Source: Meandrina meandrites (Eukaryota > Cnidaria > Anthozoa > Scleractinia > Meandrinidae). From it: DNA of 64,000 nt. Below, piece after piece: positions 10,140 to 21,574 of this stretch. The position numbers and the translations under genes are program-made. The notes under the pieces were generated by a model that worked only from the letters and a program-made list of their open reading frames with translations, did not search any database and was not told where the DNA came from. Where the stretch lies: positions 4,442,501 to 4,506,500 of the forward strand of contig OY855916.1 in NCBI GenBank assembly GCA_963693305.1, given 5' to 3'. The stretch's first letter is position 1; the number at the start of each line of letters is the position of its first letter.

Positions 10140-11824
10140 TTGATAAGAGACACATTGTGAGGGCGACCATGAAGTTTGAGGCTGAGCATGAAGAATGCCT
10201 TTGCGTGTGTCCATACATGAAAAATGATGAGGTAGTGGTACATTTGTACGTCTACGTGTACGAGTCCGGCATACCAATGGCCCTAAAAACAGTTGCCCAA
10301 GAGTTCTTTGAACCAATGCGGGTTAAATTAGAATGGTCTGACCTGTACAACGACGCATATAATGTACTGAATGTTACATCCATCGAGTATCCTTCTGGGA
10401 AGCCCAACAGATTGGAAGCATCTCAGGTTGATGAAATCGATGAAGTTATAAACAAACACCTTTACGTTTTTTCGAAGCATCGTAACATCACTGCTCTGCA
10501 GCCTGCTTTCAAAATCACAAATTCAGTACAGACGGCGAAGGAATGTATTGCAGTTTATGTTCTTGGGAAAGGGAACATTCCACTCGGTGAATCTGCCATT
10601 CCTGACACTGTTGGCTCTTATCCTGTGGACATCGTGAACGGATTTTTTGTTAGGACAGCAGACCCAGAGATGCCCATCAACGCGCATAAGCAGAAGGAGT
10701 TTCTTTGCTCGGGAGCAAGCATTGGTGTGAAAGATGAAAAATCATCTGGGACTTTGGGTGCAATTGTGGAGGATGAAACCACTGGCACCTTGTATGCACT
10801 TTCCTGTGATCATGTGATGAACCATGATAATGTGTCAGAGATAGTTTATCCTGGATTTGACGTCTACCTCAATAGTTTACATTACTATTTGGATCAATAC
10901 AATACAATAATAGGCACAATCATTAACCCTGATGGCAAATTGGAAAAGATTTCGGCTGATATTCTTGAAGACCCTGAGAAAATGAAAATGAAGTTCAATT
11001 CGCTAAAAACTGAACTAAAGGCTAAAATTGATTCGCGAGAGTTAGAGAATGACAGGCGAATAAGAATCCTTAAAGGTCAATCGAAACACTTGAAGGTGAT
11101 AGAAGAAGAGTTTCACAAATTTTCCTCGGCGTCACCAAGAGCCATAGGAAACTACAGTGTTGGTGTTAGATCCAATGTATTATCACGAAAGAATTCTGAC
11201 AAAGAATATTACATTGATGCAGCCATTTCAGAGCTGACGGAGGTCGAAGTACGTGGGCTTAAATCGAATGGGTTAGTAGAAATTATCGACACAGTACTTT
11301 CCCCAAGCGACAAGTGTGTTCCAGCAACAATGCAGGCCATGATGAATGTAGAGAAAGTGTGTAAAAGTGGCGCTGCTACTGGCTTCACCACAGCAAGCGG
11401 CCTTGTTTCGGAGGTTGGATCAAGCATGCTTCCAGCAATGCATATCAGGCAACAAGGTCAAAGTCCTTGGTTTGATTCAGATCCTGCAATTTTTACGAAG
11501 AAAGAAGCTCAATCTCAGCGACAAGAATCGTCTTCTCCACCTGAAGTCAGTTGGCTTAAGAGCTGTTTGTGCATTCCAGGAAAACCGGAGAAGCCATTCT
11601 CTTCTGATGGTGATTCTGGGGCTGTGGTCTTTGTAAAGGACCAAGAGGATGGTTTCTGTCCTGGACTTGGGATCATCTTTGGAAAATTTTTAAATGCCTA
11701 CTTTGTTTTAAGTTTAGCATCACCATTACAAGTTGCTCTTGAAAAACTGTCTCAGAAAGTGTCAGACTCGAGACCTGGAAGATCGCCTTGCGCACTGAGG
11801 CTGGCTTCAGACGTAAGGTATTGA
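10140..11824 (+). CDS. Trypsin-like serine protease-fold protein
   Basis: A large exon follows a clear intron (donor AG|GTGAGT at 10075/10076, acceptor CTGGCAG ending 10139). The first ATG in frame is 10169, giving 551 residues; upstream frame is open to the acceptor, so earlier coding exons are possible. Residues about 1-180 form an unrecognised N-terminal region; the rest is a trypsin fold: His215 in SCDHVM, Asp350 in YYIDAAIS, Ser483 in GDSGAVVF. The long insert between His and Asp is charged and probably helical. There is no signal peptide, so an intracellular protein is likely. Such proteases occur as effectors in animal and bacterial conflict/cell-death proteins. The stop TGA is 11822-11824, but CAGAC|GTAAGG just before it is a strong donor, so the true C-terminus may be spliced. 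Confidence 0.8.
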
Positions 11825-12784
11825 TTAACAGCACTTTATGAATTTAAGGCCCCACGATCAAAATGTTGATATTCATTTCTTTTTTACACTTTCGTGCACA
11901 ATTAGACTCTCTTACTCATCTTACCAACTGTCAATCCATAGTGTTAACATGCGAGCATTGTTACAAGTTTGTTCCAGGCAAATGATGGAAAAAAGCGAAC
12001 GACTAAATTTTCTGCAAAAATGTAAAACGCGATTTTTAAGGCATGTTTATATTGTTACCATGGCAACGACATGCGTCAACTAAACTTTAAGGGGGTTCCT
12101 TCTTAACTACCAATTTGTTGCTAAGAAGGTTTCTAACTGTCATATTTTGGAAACCAGAACTCCTACGGATAAGTTCTTCAAGAGTTTCACTAAAACTGAC
12201 AGGGGATAAAAATCGGAGAATTAAAATCAGAACCAATAAATAAAGAACGTCCACGTGCTTAATGAAATTTTATGACGGAATAAACACTCGTATTTCCAGG
12301 CTTTCTTCGGTAGCGTTTCATTTTTACTTGTAAACAATAATTCCATACGTAGGATTATAAAGAATGCTATGTTATCTCTGATTCCTTACAAAACTCTTCC
12401 TTTTTCCTTCATCAGTATGACAGATGTTTCGCAAAATAGGAAAAAAATATTGTTTAAAAAATAGCTCAAAATCTGCCTTACAGCTTTCCAGAGCTTTCCT
12501 TGGTGTTTTGGTTCACCCTGGGTTGTAAAACTGCGATCATGTCAAACATGCGTGGTTTCTTTTCGCCGCGAAAGAAAAGAACGCCTTATCGCAGGTTATG
12601 GGTTGTACGGCTTGTTTTCAAAAAATGTTTGGGTCAAACACAGGTTTTTACAACCTTGGACGAGAATCAAAGTGGTCATGCCTTTTATTTGAGCGCGCGT
12701 ATGTGTCGCGGGCGATTGAGAAAGACAAACTTAGTCGGTTGTTTATCTTCCTTCTATGTCATAATGTGTCTGCCCTAGGTTGGG

Positions 12785-13036
12785 TCTTAAGGTGGTGCCA
12801 TACGCGAACATAATGTTGCGGACACAAATGTTTCCCTGTCTGTCCGCACGCACAACATTTCTTGCGGACACAAAAAATGTTTCTTATTTCTTTCAGAAAC
12901 ATTTTGTGTCCGCAACAAATGTTTCCCGGTTTGCGCAGCATAGAAACAAAACATTTGTTTTGTTTGCCACTCGTTTGCCCACCCAAGAAACATCACGAGC
13001 AACAATGTGTCCAAGCTTGCTACCGCCCTTAAACAC
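12785..13036. mobile_element. Probable MITE/foldback, about 250 bp
   Basis: The ends start TTAAGGTGGT and finish (reverse complement) TTAAGGGCGGT. Inside, GCGGACACAAA/AAATGTTTC words recur in both orientations, for example around 12840-12925. Ends are only partly matched, so boundaries are approximate. No transposase is present. Confidence 0.5.
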
Positions 13037-13345
13037 ATGTCAAACCTGTTTGATTTTTATTTCCCTTTGTTTTAGATTATGATAACGAATATGAGACGAT
13101 GAGCAATAGAAATCAAACTAGTTTGAACAATTTTCTCCCGCCTTGTTTTAAACCAATGATAAATTTAAACCACAACATGTACAAGGTTGTTTTACATGCT
13201 TTAAGTGCTCAAGTTGTTTCCATCTCTTTTTACATTTGCAGTGAAAAGACTGAGGTTGCTGACAGCAAAACAGCCGAATCGGAGTGACGTCATCTTAAGA
13301 CTTGTGTGAAAAACTTGAAAGATAAATGTTTCAAGATGTTTATAA

Positions 13346-13484
13346 AGGCATGTACTAGAACCCGGAACAACGAAACGGCGAAACCACCGAAACGAAACGG
13401 AGTGAAAGCTCACGGCAAGCAAACCTCAGTAAAAGCTAATCGCAAGCACGTTTCGTTTCGTTGTTTCGGGTTTTAGTACAAGCC
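13346..13484. repeat. Foldback with CGTTTCG-rich arms
   Basis: The left arm (GTACTAGAACCCGGAACAAC then GAAACG) pairs with the right arm (CGTTTCGTTGTTTCGGGTTTTAGTAC, partly). The loop has AAAGCTAATCGCAAGC words like those between the arms of the 44.35-kb foldback, which suggests one family. Confidence 0.65.
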
Positions 13485-13860
13485 GTTTATAAACGGAAAT
13501 TGAGTTTCGGTTCATGAACTGAAAATTTTAGAAGAATGTTAGGTGCTGCCAGGTAAAATGGCCGGCTTCATGAAGTTTGTTCACTTTATTCAGAGATACA
13601 TTCTATCCTAGATTGCACTGTTAAAAACAGTAAAGAAGCGAAATTATTTGGCTCTAGGTTATGGTGCAAAATGTCCGAAAGCTGATAAAACATTTCCCTG
13701 TCCAGCCCAACTTGGGCCGACAGGAATTAAGTGACTCAGCTCAGTCAATAGGCATTTTATACCACCTTTATGTTGCTTGATTTTTTGTTTTTGGAAAATT
13801 GTAAAAAAAATGTCTAGGTGAAAGTTTGAATTTACTCGTTAGATGAATTGTTGACGTGTG

Positions 13861-14085
13861 TAGGACCGGACTGGCTCACGGTTGCCTGGACTCCGTGCGC
13901 TGTACTCCTGGATTGAATGCTCCGGGTTCAAGCCAGTGTTGTGTTCTTGGGCAAGACACTTTACTCTCACAGTGCCTCTCTCCACTTAGGAAAGTATATG
14001 GGTACTGGAGAATTGTTGGGGTAACCTGACAGAATGCTTGGGGTAACCCTGTGATGGACAAGCATCCCATCCAGGGAGAGTAGCA
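13861..14085 (+). mobile_element. tRNA-derived SINE
   Basis: It has a B-box-like GGGTTCAAGCC (13924-13934), followed by the body shared with other copies in this window: GTGTTCTTGGGCAAGACACT, TTTACTCTCACAGTGCCTCTC and a GGTAACCC...CATCCCATCCAGGG 3' section. The A-box is diverged. Confidence 0.75.
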
Positions 14086-16480
14086 ATACTGTTATTGTAC
14101 ATTTTTAGCTAACCCCCTTTTTGATTAAATTACTCGCTTTGCTCGCTGATAGTTTGAATAGTTATGCGCTTTTGCTTTAAAGGTATATTTACCCGGTTAA
14201 CTAAACAAAAAAAAAACCTATCTAAAACACAAAAAAAGAGCTCTTTTCGATTTTGAAATTTCATGAAATTTTAAGCATTTAATCTCTCCGATATTTTAGC
14301 TGAATCGGCGCTAAGCTTTAAATAAAAAGGTCCGCCGTTATGAAATGATAAGAACCCTTTCAAACCGAACACAAATACTGCAGCTAGAGACGATTTATGG
14401 TGGCCCATCAGTGCCATAGTATTTTATGCTGTATTTTAACATTTTTTCTCTTTTTTTTTAATAATTTTTTCTTGTTTTATTCTTATTTTATATTTCTATT
14501 TTTTACTTTTTTTTACTTTTTTTTATGTTTATTTCTTTTTTTTAATTGTTTTTTTTTTATAGCATTAACAAAAAAACAACAACCATGCCCCAGGAGTGCC
14601 ATAGCAAAAAAAAAAAAAAAAAACAGCCATGGCCCAGGAATACCATAGCCCATGATGCACCAGGCGAGACTCCAATATCTTTCCACATTGGGCGAGGATG
14701 AATCCTATAAGTATTTTACTAGTGGTACCTATCGGTAGAAGTGCCAACGAGTACAACAAGAGAGAAGGGTTGTGAGGATAATAAATTTATTGTAAATGTT
14801 TGACTAAAAGTACACTTTATGATGTGGGTGTGATCAATGTACATTGCATGTATTCGTTGCGGAATGTTTGTGGAATAAACTGATGCGATTTGGTGAAGGC
14901 CTAATGAAGGAGTTCTAAAATGATACTAAAGTAGTGAGAAACCTTGTGAAATCCATGTAATTTGAGGGTTGCAAGCCATTGCAGTTCTATGCCGCTATTT
15001 TGGAAAGGTGTCAGCTGTTTTTAAGTCCAATAGACCTTAAATCAAAGTGGCTGTGAGCCACTGAAACTCGGAAAATATATAGCCTTTGTTTACTTCATAT
15101 ATAGTAACACAAATAAAGGCTGCATTTTACCCAACCCCCTACCCGCTTGTTATTGTTTTGATTCTGGCGCTGAAGAAAATCGTTCGAAAATCAAAAAGAT
15201 TTAGGGCATTCGCGGCCTAAAATAAAATATACCGGTAGAAACAGGCATAAAATGTTTACTTTCGAGGTCATCCAGCTAAGAAATACTTTATTTTGAAATT
15301 ATGACCTCGCGTCGTGGGGCGCGAGCTACAAGCTCCTGTCGCCATACGCGTCATTGGTCGTCATTTGAAACAACTCCATAAAATAAATTTCCTTTTTATT
15401 TGCTTTTAGAAGCACATATACAGAGTATATATATACAGTACTTAGTGCTCTTAAAATACAAGATGTAGAACTACATTTCGTGGCGATTTCCATACCGCGG
15501 TTTGGAATTCCTGCGGAGATTGTTTTGATAAGCGGTCACGTACAGATTCTAAATGCTTTCAGTTCGATCTTTTTTCAGTCCGAAAGATTGCCATTACTAG
15601 CGAGTAGGGGAAAAATGAAGCAAAGAACGCACTTTTCATCGAAATAAAAATTTCAAATAATCTCAATAAAGCTTACTTGGTACTGGAAGAATCTACTGGC
15701 AATGCGAAGGGAAATAATTCTGCAGCGATTCAGTGTCACTCAGCTCAATACTGCAACAAACGTGAGCAGTTTTCACTTTGCCTGTATCCGAGGTCATCTT
15801 CTTTGTTTCTCCATTGATTCTGGGCAGATTTTCTTGAATAAATCTTTTCAAAAGAGCCTCTGGTTACAGTCTAGGCCTTACGCAGGCGATTCTTGGCACC
15901 CGCCATGCATGGCTAAAAGCATATCGCGTACCGGCCGTTGTTTAGCTTCTCACACATGTGAGTTTGCGGATCACGTATCGACGTCATGAATCATGCATCG
16001 TGCACGTGCTGAACAAATAAGTAGCGCGCTGATTGGCCACAACTATGACAAATTGTGCACGTGCTGAACGGTTTCTGCTCAACAGATTGGCTAAAAACAT
16101 CAGACATTGTGTCGTCACGATCTACCTTACATTACATTACATTACTTACATTTCTACATTTTGGAGCGTTTGTGAGATTTTTTCCGCACATACAAATCTT
16201 CTCACGGCTCTATAATCTGCCGCCTCGTCAGGCCTTCTGGTCTTCCAGAAGGCCTGACTCGTTGGCAATTATATCGAAGAAATAATCCACCAATCAATAG
16301 AAAACCATTTAATCAAATTGAAATGAAATAACTTTCATTCAACAAGCCAAAAAGGCTCAAAACGGAACGAAACATACATTCTATCGGTAATTAACAATTA
16401 TCCTGCGATATCGTCTGATACTTAGCCGACGAGGCCGTCGGCCGGCTTGGCTAAAATCAGACGATATTAACTTCTTACTA
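14086..16480. other. Non-coding stretch
   Basis: Contains a poly-T/TTTA low-complexity tract (14430-14565), an A18 run (14606-14623), a short perfect hairpin (GTCAGGCCTTCTGG and complement, 16226-16258) and otherwise AT-rich sequence. No gene is supported. Confidence 0.45.
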
Positions 16481-16482
16481 CC

Positions 16483-16600
16483 TGAGCGCGAGGGCCGTAC
16501 TGGGGAATATTGACCCGAGGTCGTGGCAGTACCGACCGAGCGAGTTCCTTACGTAAACGACCGAGGGCAATATTCCCCAGTACGGCTCGAGGAAGCTCGT
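16483..16600. repeat. Foldback element
   Basis: GCCGTACTGGGGAATATTG (16494-16512) pairs with CAATATTCCCCAGTACGGC (16568-16586), and the outer flanks pair imperfectly. Confidence 0.75.
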
Positions 16601-16774
16601 TTTAGCATGTTTAGCAGCAAATTTTAAATTTGCCGGCTGTCGAAAACAAAACAAAAATACACGGCTTTTACGTATGGCAATATCCCGACCAAGAAAGAAC
16701 CAATCACAACGCTCGGATTTACCTCAAGACTGCCTTGCCATATAATAATCCGCAAGATTGAGCAGGATAATTGT

Positions 16775-17330
16775 TTGGACTCGCCAATTTTGAACTCGCA
16801 CCTCTCTTAACTGACCCAGGTAGATTGGTATACAATTCTGTAGTTTGTCCGTTAGATTGCTGGTTTCTAGTCTTAAGCGTACTTAAGCCTTTGCAGTCAA
16901 TTTTCCAAATTCCCAATGCTTTGAATATCCCGGGCTTGAAGTTATTTCTTTCGAATGAACGAAAATTTCATTCACTAAATGGCTTCATGTTTACTTGCCT
17001 GGATGATTTGCTGTCCAACATGGTAAAATATTGGATCGGCACGTGACCTCAATGCAGGCATTTGATTGGTGGATTATTACTGAGGTATAATAAAAACGAA
17101 TATATACGCTTTAGGTCGGGTCTACAGGATTTCCGTGTACATGCTCGAACGTTCAAACTATTTCAGTATGATCTGCAGAAAGCAAGGATTACATTGATCA
17201 GCCAATTTTGAACTCGCACCTCTCTTAAACTGACCCAGGCAGATTGGTTTACAATTCTGTAGAATTTTTTGTCCGTTAGATCGCTGGTTTCTAGTCTTAG
17301 GCGTACTTGAAGGGGCTTTTTCACGGATTT
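16775..17330. repeat. Two direct copies of an approximately 120-bp unit
   Basis: CCAATTTTGAACTCGCACC begins both copies (16784 and 17203). Both continue through CTGACCCAGG and GCTGGTTTCTAGTCTTA to about 16895 and 17310. The copies are about 90 percent alike and may mark an older local duplication. Confidence 0.75.
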
Positions 17331-17389
17331 TAACAGATTTTTGAACAGCCAAAATTTATATTTGTGTCGAAAGAGACATTTTTATTAAC

Positions 17390-17680
17390 AATTGTTATAT
17401 TAGAGCACCGAAACTGTTAACAAGTGTCTTATGCTGCAGATGGCTACGATGGAAATGGATTACAACTTGAAAAGTTTAGCTAAACTTTTCAAGTTGTTTC
17501 CTCACGTCTACAAAAAAAATCAATATTTATAGCCGTAGTTAGATTTCTATCCACATATTAAGGTTATATCTTCCTTTAGATGTTTAAAGGTAATGATTTC
17601 ATGGGTTAAGTTGCCTACCACTAATTTCAGAACAGTTTAGACTAAAAATCAGCGAAATCCCCGTGACAGAGCTCCTTTAA
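17390..17680 (-). repeat. Interspersed repeat, minus copy
   Basis: Reverse complement matches 51690-52050: TTAAAGGAGCT, GGGATTTCGC, TCTAAACTGTT, GTGGTAGGCAACTTAACCCA and CATCTAAAGGAAGA occur in the same order. Family unnamed. Confidence 0.7.
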
Positions 17681-17971
17681 GATGAATACACATATTAAGC
17701 TTGTCGCAAGAGACGTCCTTGAATCGACCCTCTTTTATGTCAGATTGTTCGAGGCGTTCGGTTAATTTAATAGTTGGGAAGCAGCGCGAAAAAAAGGCCG
17801 CGAACGAAAAATTAAGGTGCTGGGGAGAGGGGGTCTCGCCATTTTTCCACTCGCCAGTTTTCGCGCTGCTCCCGAAATAACCGAACGCCCGGAACAGGCT
17901 ACTTTTATTATAAAGCTTGAAGTAATAAAGGTTATGTGTCATTAACGAAGATATGAGACTGAAAAAATTCT

Positions 17972-18048
17972 GAGTTCATGGATGGGAATTGAACCCACGA
18001 CCTTCCGTACCCGAGTCGGTTGCTCCAACCACTGAGCTATTGGAACTC
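17972..18048 (-). mobile_element. tRNA-like SINE head
   Basis: On the minus strand this reads GAGTTCCAATAGCTCAGTGG, continues through GTTGGAGC, GGTCGTGGGTTCAATTCCCA and ends CATGAACTC. That is a complete cloverleaf-like sequence with A and B boxes and a GAGTTC/GAACTC acceptor pairing. I recall the same head from repeated coral elements, so a SINE or tRNA-like repeat is more likely than a functional tRNA gene. Confidence 0.6.
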
Positions 18049-18054
18049 TAGTGG

Positions 18055-18110
18055 TGAACGAATCGGTTCAGTTGTCCTCATACACATCGCAGCGGTGATA
18101 TGAAATCTGC
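18055..18110 (+). pseudogene. Fragment of the CHAT gene
   Basis: GAACGAATCGGTTCAGTTG, TACACATCGCAGC and GGTGATATGAAATCTG match the intact TPR-CHAT gene at 30840-30897, the codons around its catalytic His. Three bases (the ACAT region) are lost. At CTG the match jumps to sequence equal to 31356 onward, beyond the CHAT stop codon. It is a 56-bp remnant at the edge of the duplicated block. Confidence 0.8.
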
Positions 18111-18558
18111 GTTGAGATTTTGGTTGGTTGTAATAGCTACCAGTGAAATTAATATATCTCGCGAAGAGCGAGTTTTAAGCCCTTTGATATTTTCGACAGC
18201 GTTTTGGTCAAGTTTGTAAAATACACAAGTTCATGTTTCTCTATATACGTTTGTTTCATGTAGATAAGTATCATGTTTGCCAAAGAAAACAGATTACTAT
18301 TGCTGGAATGTAGAAGCTGCGATTGTTTAGACAGCGAGACCAGTGACTATCTTTTTCACGTTTTATCCCAATCAGGCTTTTGATGATTATAGTGTAGCAA
18401 TTTTCGTAATTTTTTACCATTGTCTCACAGCTGCGCACTCGCAACGTCAGTGGAGTATGCATGCCAAGAGAAAGCTATTTCCTTAATCTCCGTAAGGATT
18501 TTAGAAATTCCACGAGCACTGAAACCGGTAGTCTCCGTGATTTGTCCCCAAGAAATTT

Positions 18559-18822
18559 TCACCAGCTGCCGAATCGAATCTTCGAGGTAAAGTCTGGAAA
18601 CAAGTATTTATTTAATGTATATTCAATAAAAATCACGAGAGGTACATTTGAAACGGCAAGCTTTATCTCTTCGGACATCTTTTGGTTATCTTCTGACATT
18701 TTCGTAAGTCGTCGGCTCAACTGTGAAAATCTACAGTAGACTTCGGGTCTGCTTTGGAAATGTCCGCAATACTTCGCGTTAACTTCGGAAATCTTGGTGT
18801 CAATTTCGGAAAGAAGAGTCAT
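18559..18822 (-). other. Small open frame kept in both duplicate copies
   Basis: A minus-strand frame starting MTLLSEIDTKISEVNAKYCG has a counterpart at 31887-32111, with nearly the same first 45 residues; after that the copies diverge. It lies downstream of the TTC39 stop. High overall identity of the duplicates explains most of the conservation, so coding status is doubtful. Confidence 0.15.
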
Positions 18823-19552
18823 AGGTACTCTGTATTGTAGTATTGCTCTTGTCCAAACAGAATCGAGTAATTTTGTTCAGTGTACTATAAATGTAAGTAA
18901 ATTAAGATGGAACAAGTATTTACACTGTCATATGCTGTTTTGTGTTGCAGAAGCTTGAGTCACCACAACAGACAATGTAGTTAAACAGACGTTTAGAGAT
19001 CTTTTTGACAGTGTGTAGTTTTTGGCGCTTGTTTCTTCTGATACTAAGTGAACAAACAAGTCGTTCAGTGTCATATTTTCAAAGAGAGAACAGTTATCCT
19101 AGGATGAAGTTGCCGTAGGAAAAGAACTAAACGTTTTAAGACAAGTATCATATGTTTTGGGGAAAGTGGCTCTCTACAAGTAGACTAGAATTCTTTCAAG
19201 TTAACATTTACAAAATCCCAGGAGTATCCCAAGTACTTGTATTATCAAGTAAATCTTAAAGTGAGTAGCGACCGCCATTGTTTATTTGGACAGACATGAC
19301 ACGAAATACAGTCCGTGTATATGGAAAATAGCCGATATACAATGTGGAATATTAAACGCTGTAAGCTAAGGCACCTTGTAAAAAAAATTGCTGAGAAAAA
19401 TTTGAGATTTGTAGGTTCACTGGAAAGCCAGTAATCACTTTTTTAAATTTCTTTATATTTGCATGTAAATTGTCGTGTGGACGCGAACCAATTATGAAAA
19501 AAAAAACCATTTCTTTACTTCCTTTTATTTGCTGTTTGTCTGGTCATTTATA

Positions 19553-20219
19553 TTAAGGACGTTCGCGCTAAAATCTTCTAACATTGACTTTTTTCTTAAA
19601 CTTTCACCACTGTGAGTTTATGGGTTAGTCATGTCAGAAATGCAAAAAAATTGGGAGGTCACCGAATTCGTTTCGGAGATAAGATCTCGGAAAGATCACC
19701 TTAAGATCTTACCAATCGGCCTTCGTTTCTGACAATGACGGCAGTGTCTGTTTGCCCAAAAATAATGCGAATAAATTTATGAATTCCATTTTTCTTGCCT
19801 AAATATTGTTTTAGGGGATCTATTAAGCAAATTGATTCAACTGGTGATGTTCCTTTAGAAAATCTTATCGTTTAGTGATCACATTTGCACTCGCCTGGCA
19901 GTTGAAAGATGGGCAAGATTTCATGCCGCTTGGGCAAAAAAATTAAAAATTTGTAGACTTCCCACATTGACTTTTTGTTCATTTTTTTACAATCTGTCGA
20001 GAATTGCAAAACAAAGCTGCCTATCAAAAAAAAATTGGGGGTCACCGACCGTTTGAGAGAGTAAACTGCGAGCGAAGTTATCGCAACAGCTACCAGCCTT
20101 ATATTTGTTTGGAAAGTTTTCTGAGCGCGCGCGCTCATTGCATGACGTAGCGTGACGTTGCGACATGAATTACGTGCGCAGTAAGGATGCGCAAAAACAA
20201 TTAGCGCGAACGTCCTTAA
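19553..20219. mobile_element. 659-bp TTAA-flanked MITE (piggyBac-like)
   Basis: The element 19557-20215 has 15-bp terminal inverted repeats (GGACGTTCGCGCTAA) and is flanked by TTAA on both sides (19553-19556 and 20216-20219). The duplicate locus at 32867-32870 has a single TTAA with matching flanks (CATTTACATTAACACCTG), an empty site. TTAA duplication is the hallmark of piggyBac-type insertion. There is no transposase, so it is non-autonomous. Confidence 0.9.
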
Positions 20220-20763
20220 CACCTGTTTTCTTTTCACTTTTCTTCTCTATATTGGGTTACTATATTGGGTTAGCCCCGGCGGGGTTTTCCTAGACTGTTC
20301 ACAGCCCTCTATTTTTTCGTGTTTTTCGTGAACACCGGAACCCGCCACAAGCCTGAGTGAAAAACTTCTTTGGTAAAGGTGTTTTCCCATGTCCTCAAGT
20401 TCTTAACGTGCTTTTAAAATCTATTGTAATCTATTTTATTTTGGAAGCAAGAGAGATTCAAGCTTTCTTTATTTACAAATTGCTTAAAAGCCTTAACATA
20501 AATACTCTTGAAATAAAACGCATTTATAACCACCGATTTACATATTCACACTAAAAATTTTCTTTAGAAGGGATAACAGTGTACGGGGGTTTGGGTACTA
20601 GTGATAAATACATTAGTCTAAAGCTATCTCGCTGAACGCGATGTATGTACAAACACATTTCTCAAATTGTTATAAATTTAGAAAGGCACTCACTCAACAC
20701 CACCCTGTACAATTCAAAACTAAACCCTACACGCGTAGAAAGGCAAGTGAAGCAGAATATCTT

Positions 20764-21538
20764 TCACACTGTAGTCTCCTTGACAACTTTTTCCTGTGGA
20801 AGGTTGTCTGGGTCTATCTCGCCCAGATCCCTCTCATCTTCAGACGAGTATTCCGGTGCTGTTTCAAAGGACGAGTTCGAATCTTGGCGAGTAAGACTTG
20901 ACGAGCCGTCAAGAGATACACTAATTGAATCATCTTCTGTTGACAGAGTGTTGTTGTTAACGCCGTTTCTGGATCGTTTGGCGAGTCGTTTTTCCATTTT
21001 GGACGCTTCTTTAGCTTGTTTGCGCCTGTGTTTGATTTCCTGGAGTGCGGAGTGGATTCTAAAGTGAAGCCTGCTTTGCAGCATGTGATTTTCGTAATCT
21101 TTCCTGTTGTGGTAAATCAAGCAAGAAAAACACATGTTATAGTGGTCACTGTGTTTGCTAACCTCATGTTCCATTCTTGATTAGTCTAATTGAGTAGAAG
21201 TTCACGACTTCTGACTTGATCTATGTTACCGTAGCGTGACCTAATAGCCTTATCAAACAGGGCAAACACGCTCTATAACTAGGACAAACTGAATTCAAAG
21301 CGCAAAGGTTTAGACAAATTCCAAAAGAACCATTACATACTAGCGAGGTGATAACCTCTTTTACCTTGCTCTGTTGAGGAATTCTTTAGCTTGATCCAGG
21401 TCTCCCTCTTCCAAGTGAAGAAACCCAACTTCTGCGCATGCGAAAGGAGCCAAGTAGAAATCCTGAACCAATTCCTTTGACCTGAAACACAGAAAAAGAG
21501 AAACTTGAAAACCAGGCACATCTAGAAATAAAGAAACT

Positions 21539-21574
<36 letters not shown>

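Larger units (their letters stand above)
11825..13860. other. Non-coding stretch with two foldback elements
   Basis: Contains inverted-repeat elements at 12785-13036 and 13346-13484. Possible exon fragments with an acceptor (TTTTAG before 13075, CATTTGCAG before 13242) could be 3' ends of the trypsin-like gene, but neither reads on convincingly in phase. Confidence 0.35.

Noticed and set aside
14397..14648. Phe/Leu-rich frame resembling a membrane protein
   Set aside because: It is a translation of a poly-T tract.
17972..18048. Functional tRNA gene
   Set aside because: It folds like a tRNA, but it matches a repeated tRNA-like head and no poly-T terminator follows directly.
20641..21067. Plus-strand frames opposite the TTC39 fragment
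   Set aside because: The minus strand carries the conserved TTC39 exon, and the same shadow appears at 33285-33711.
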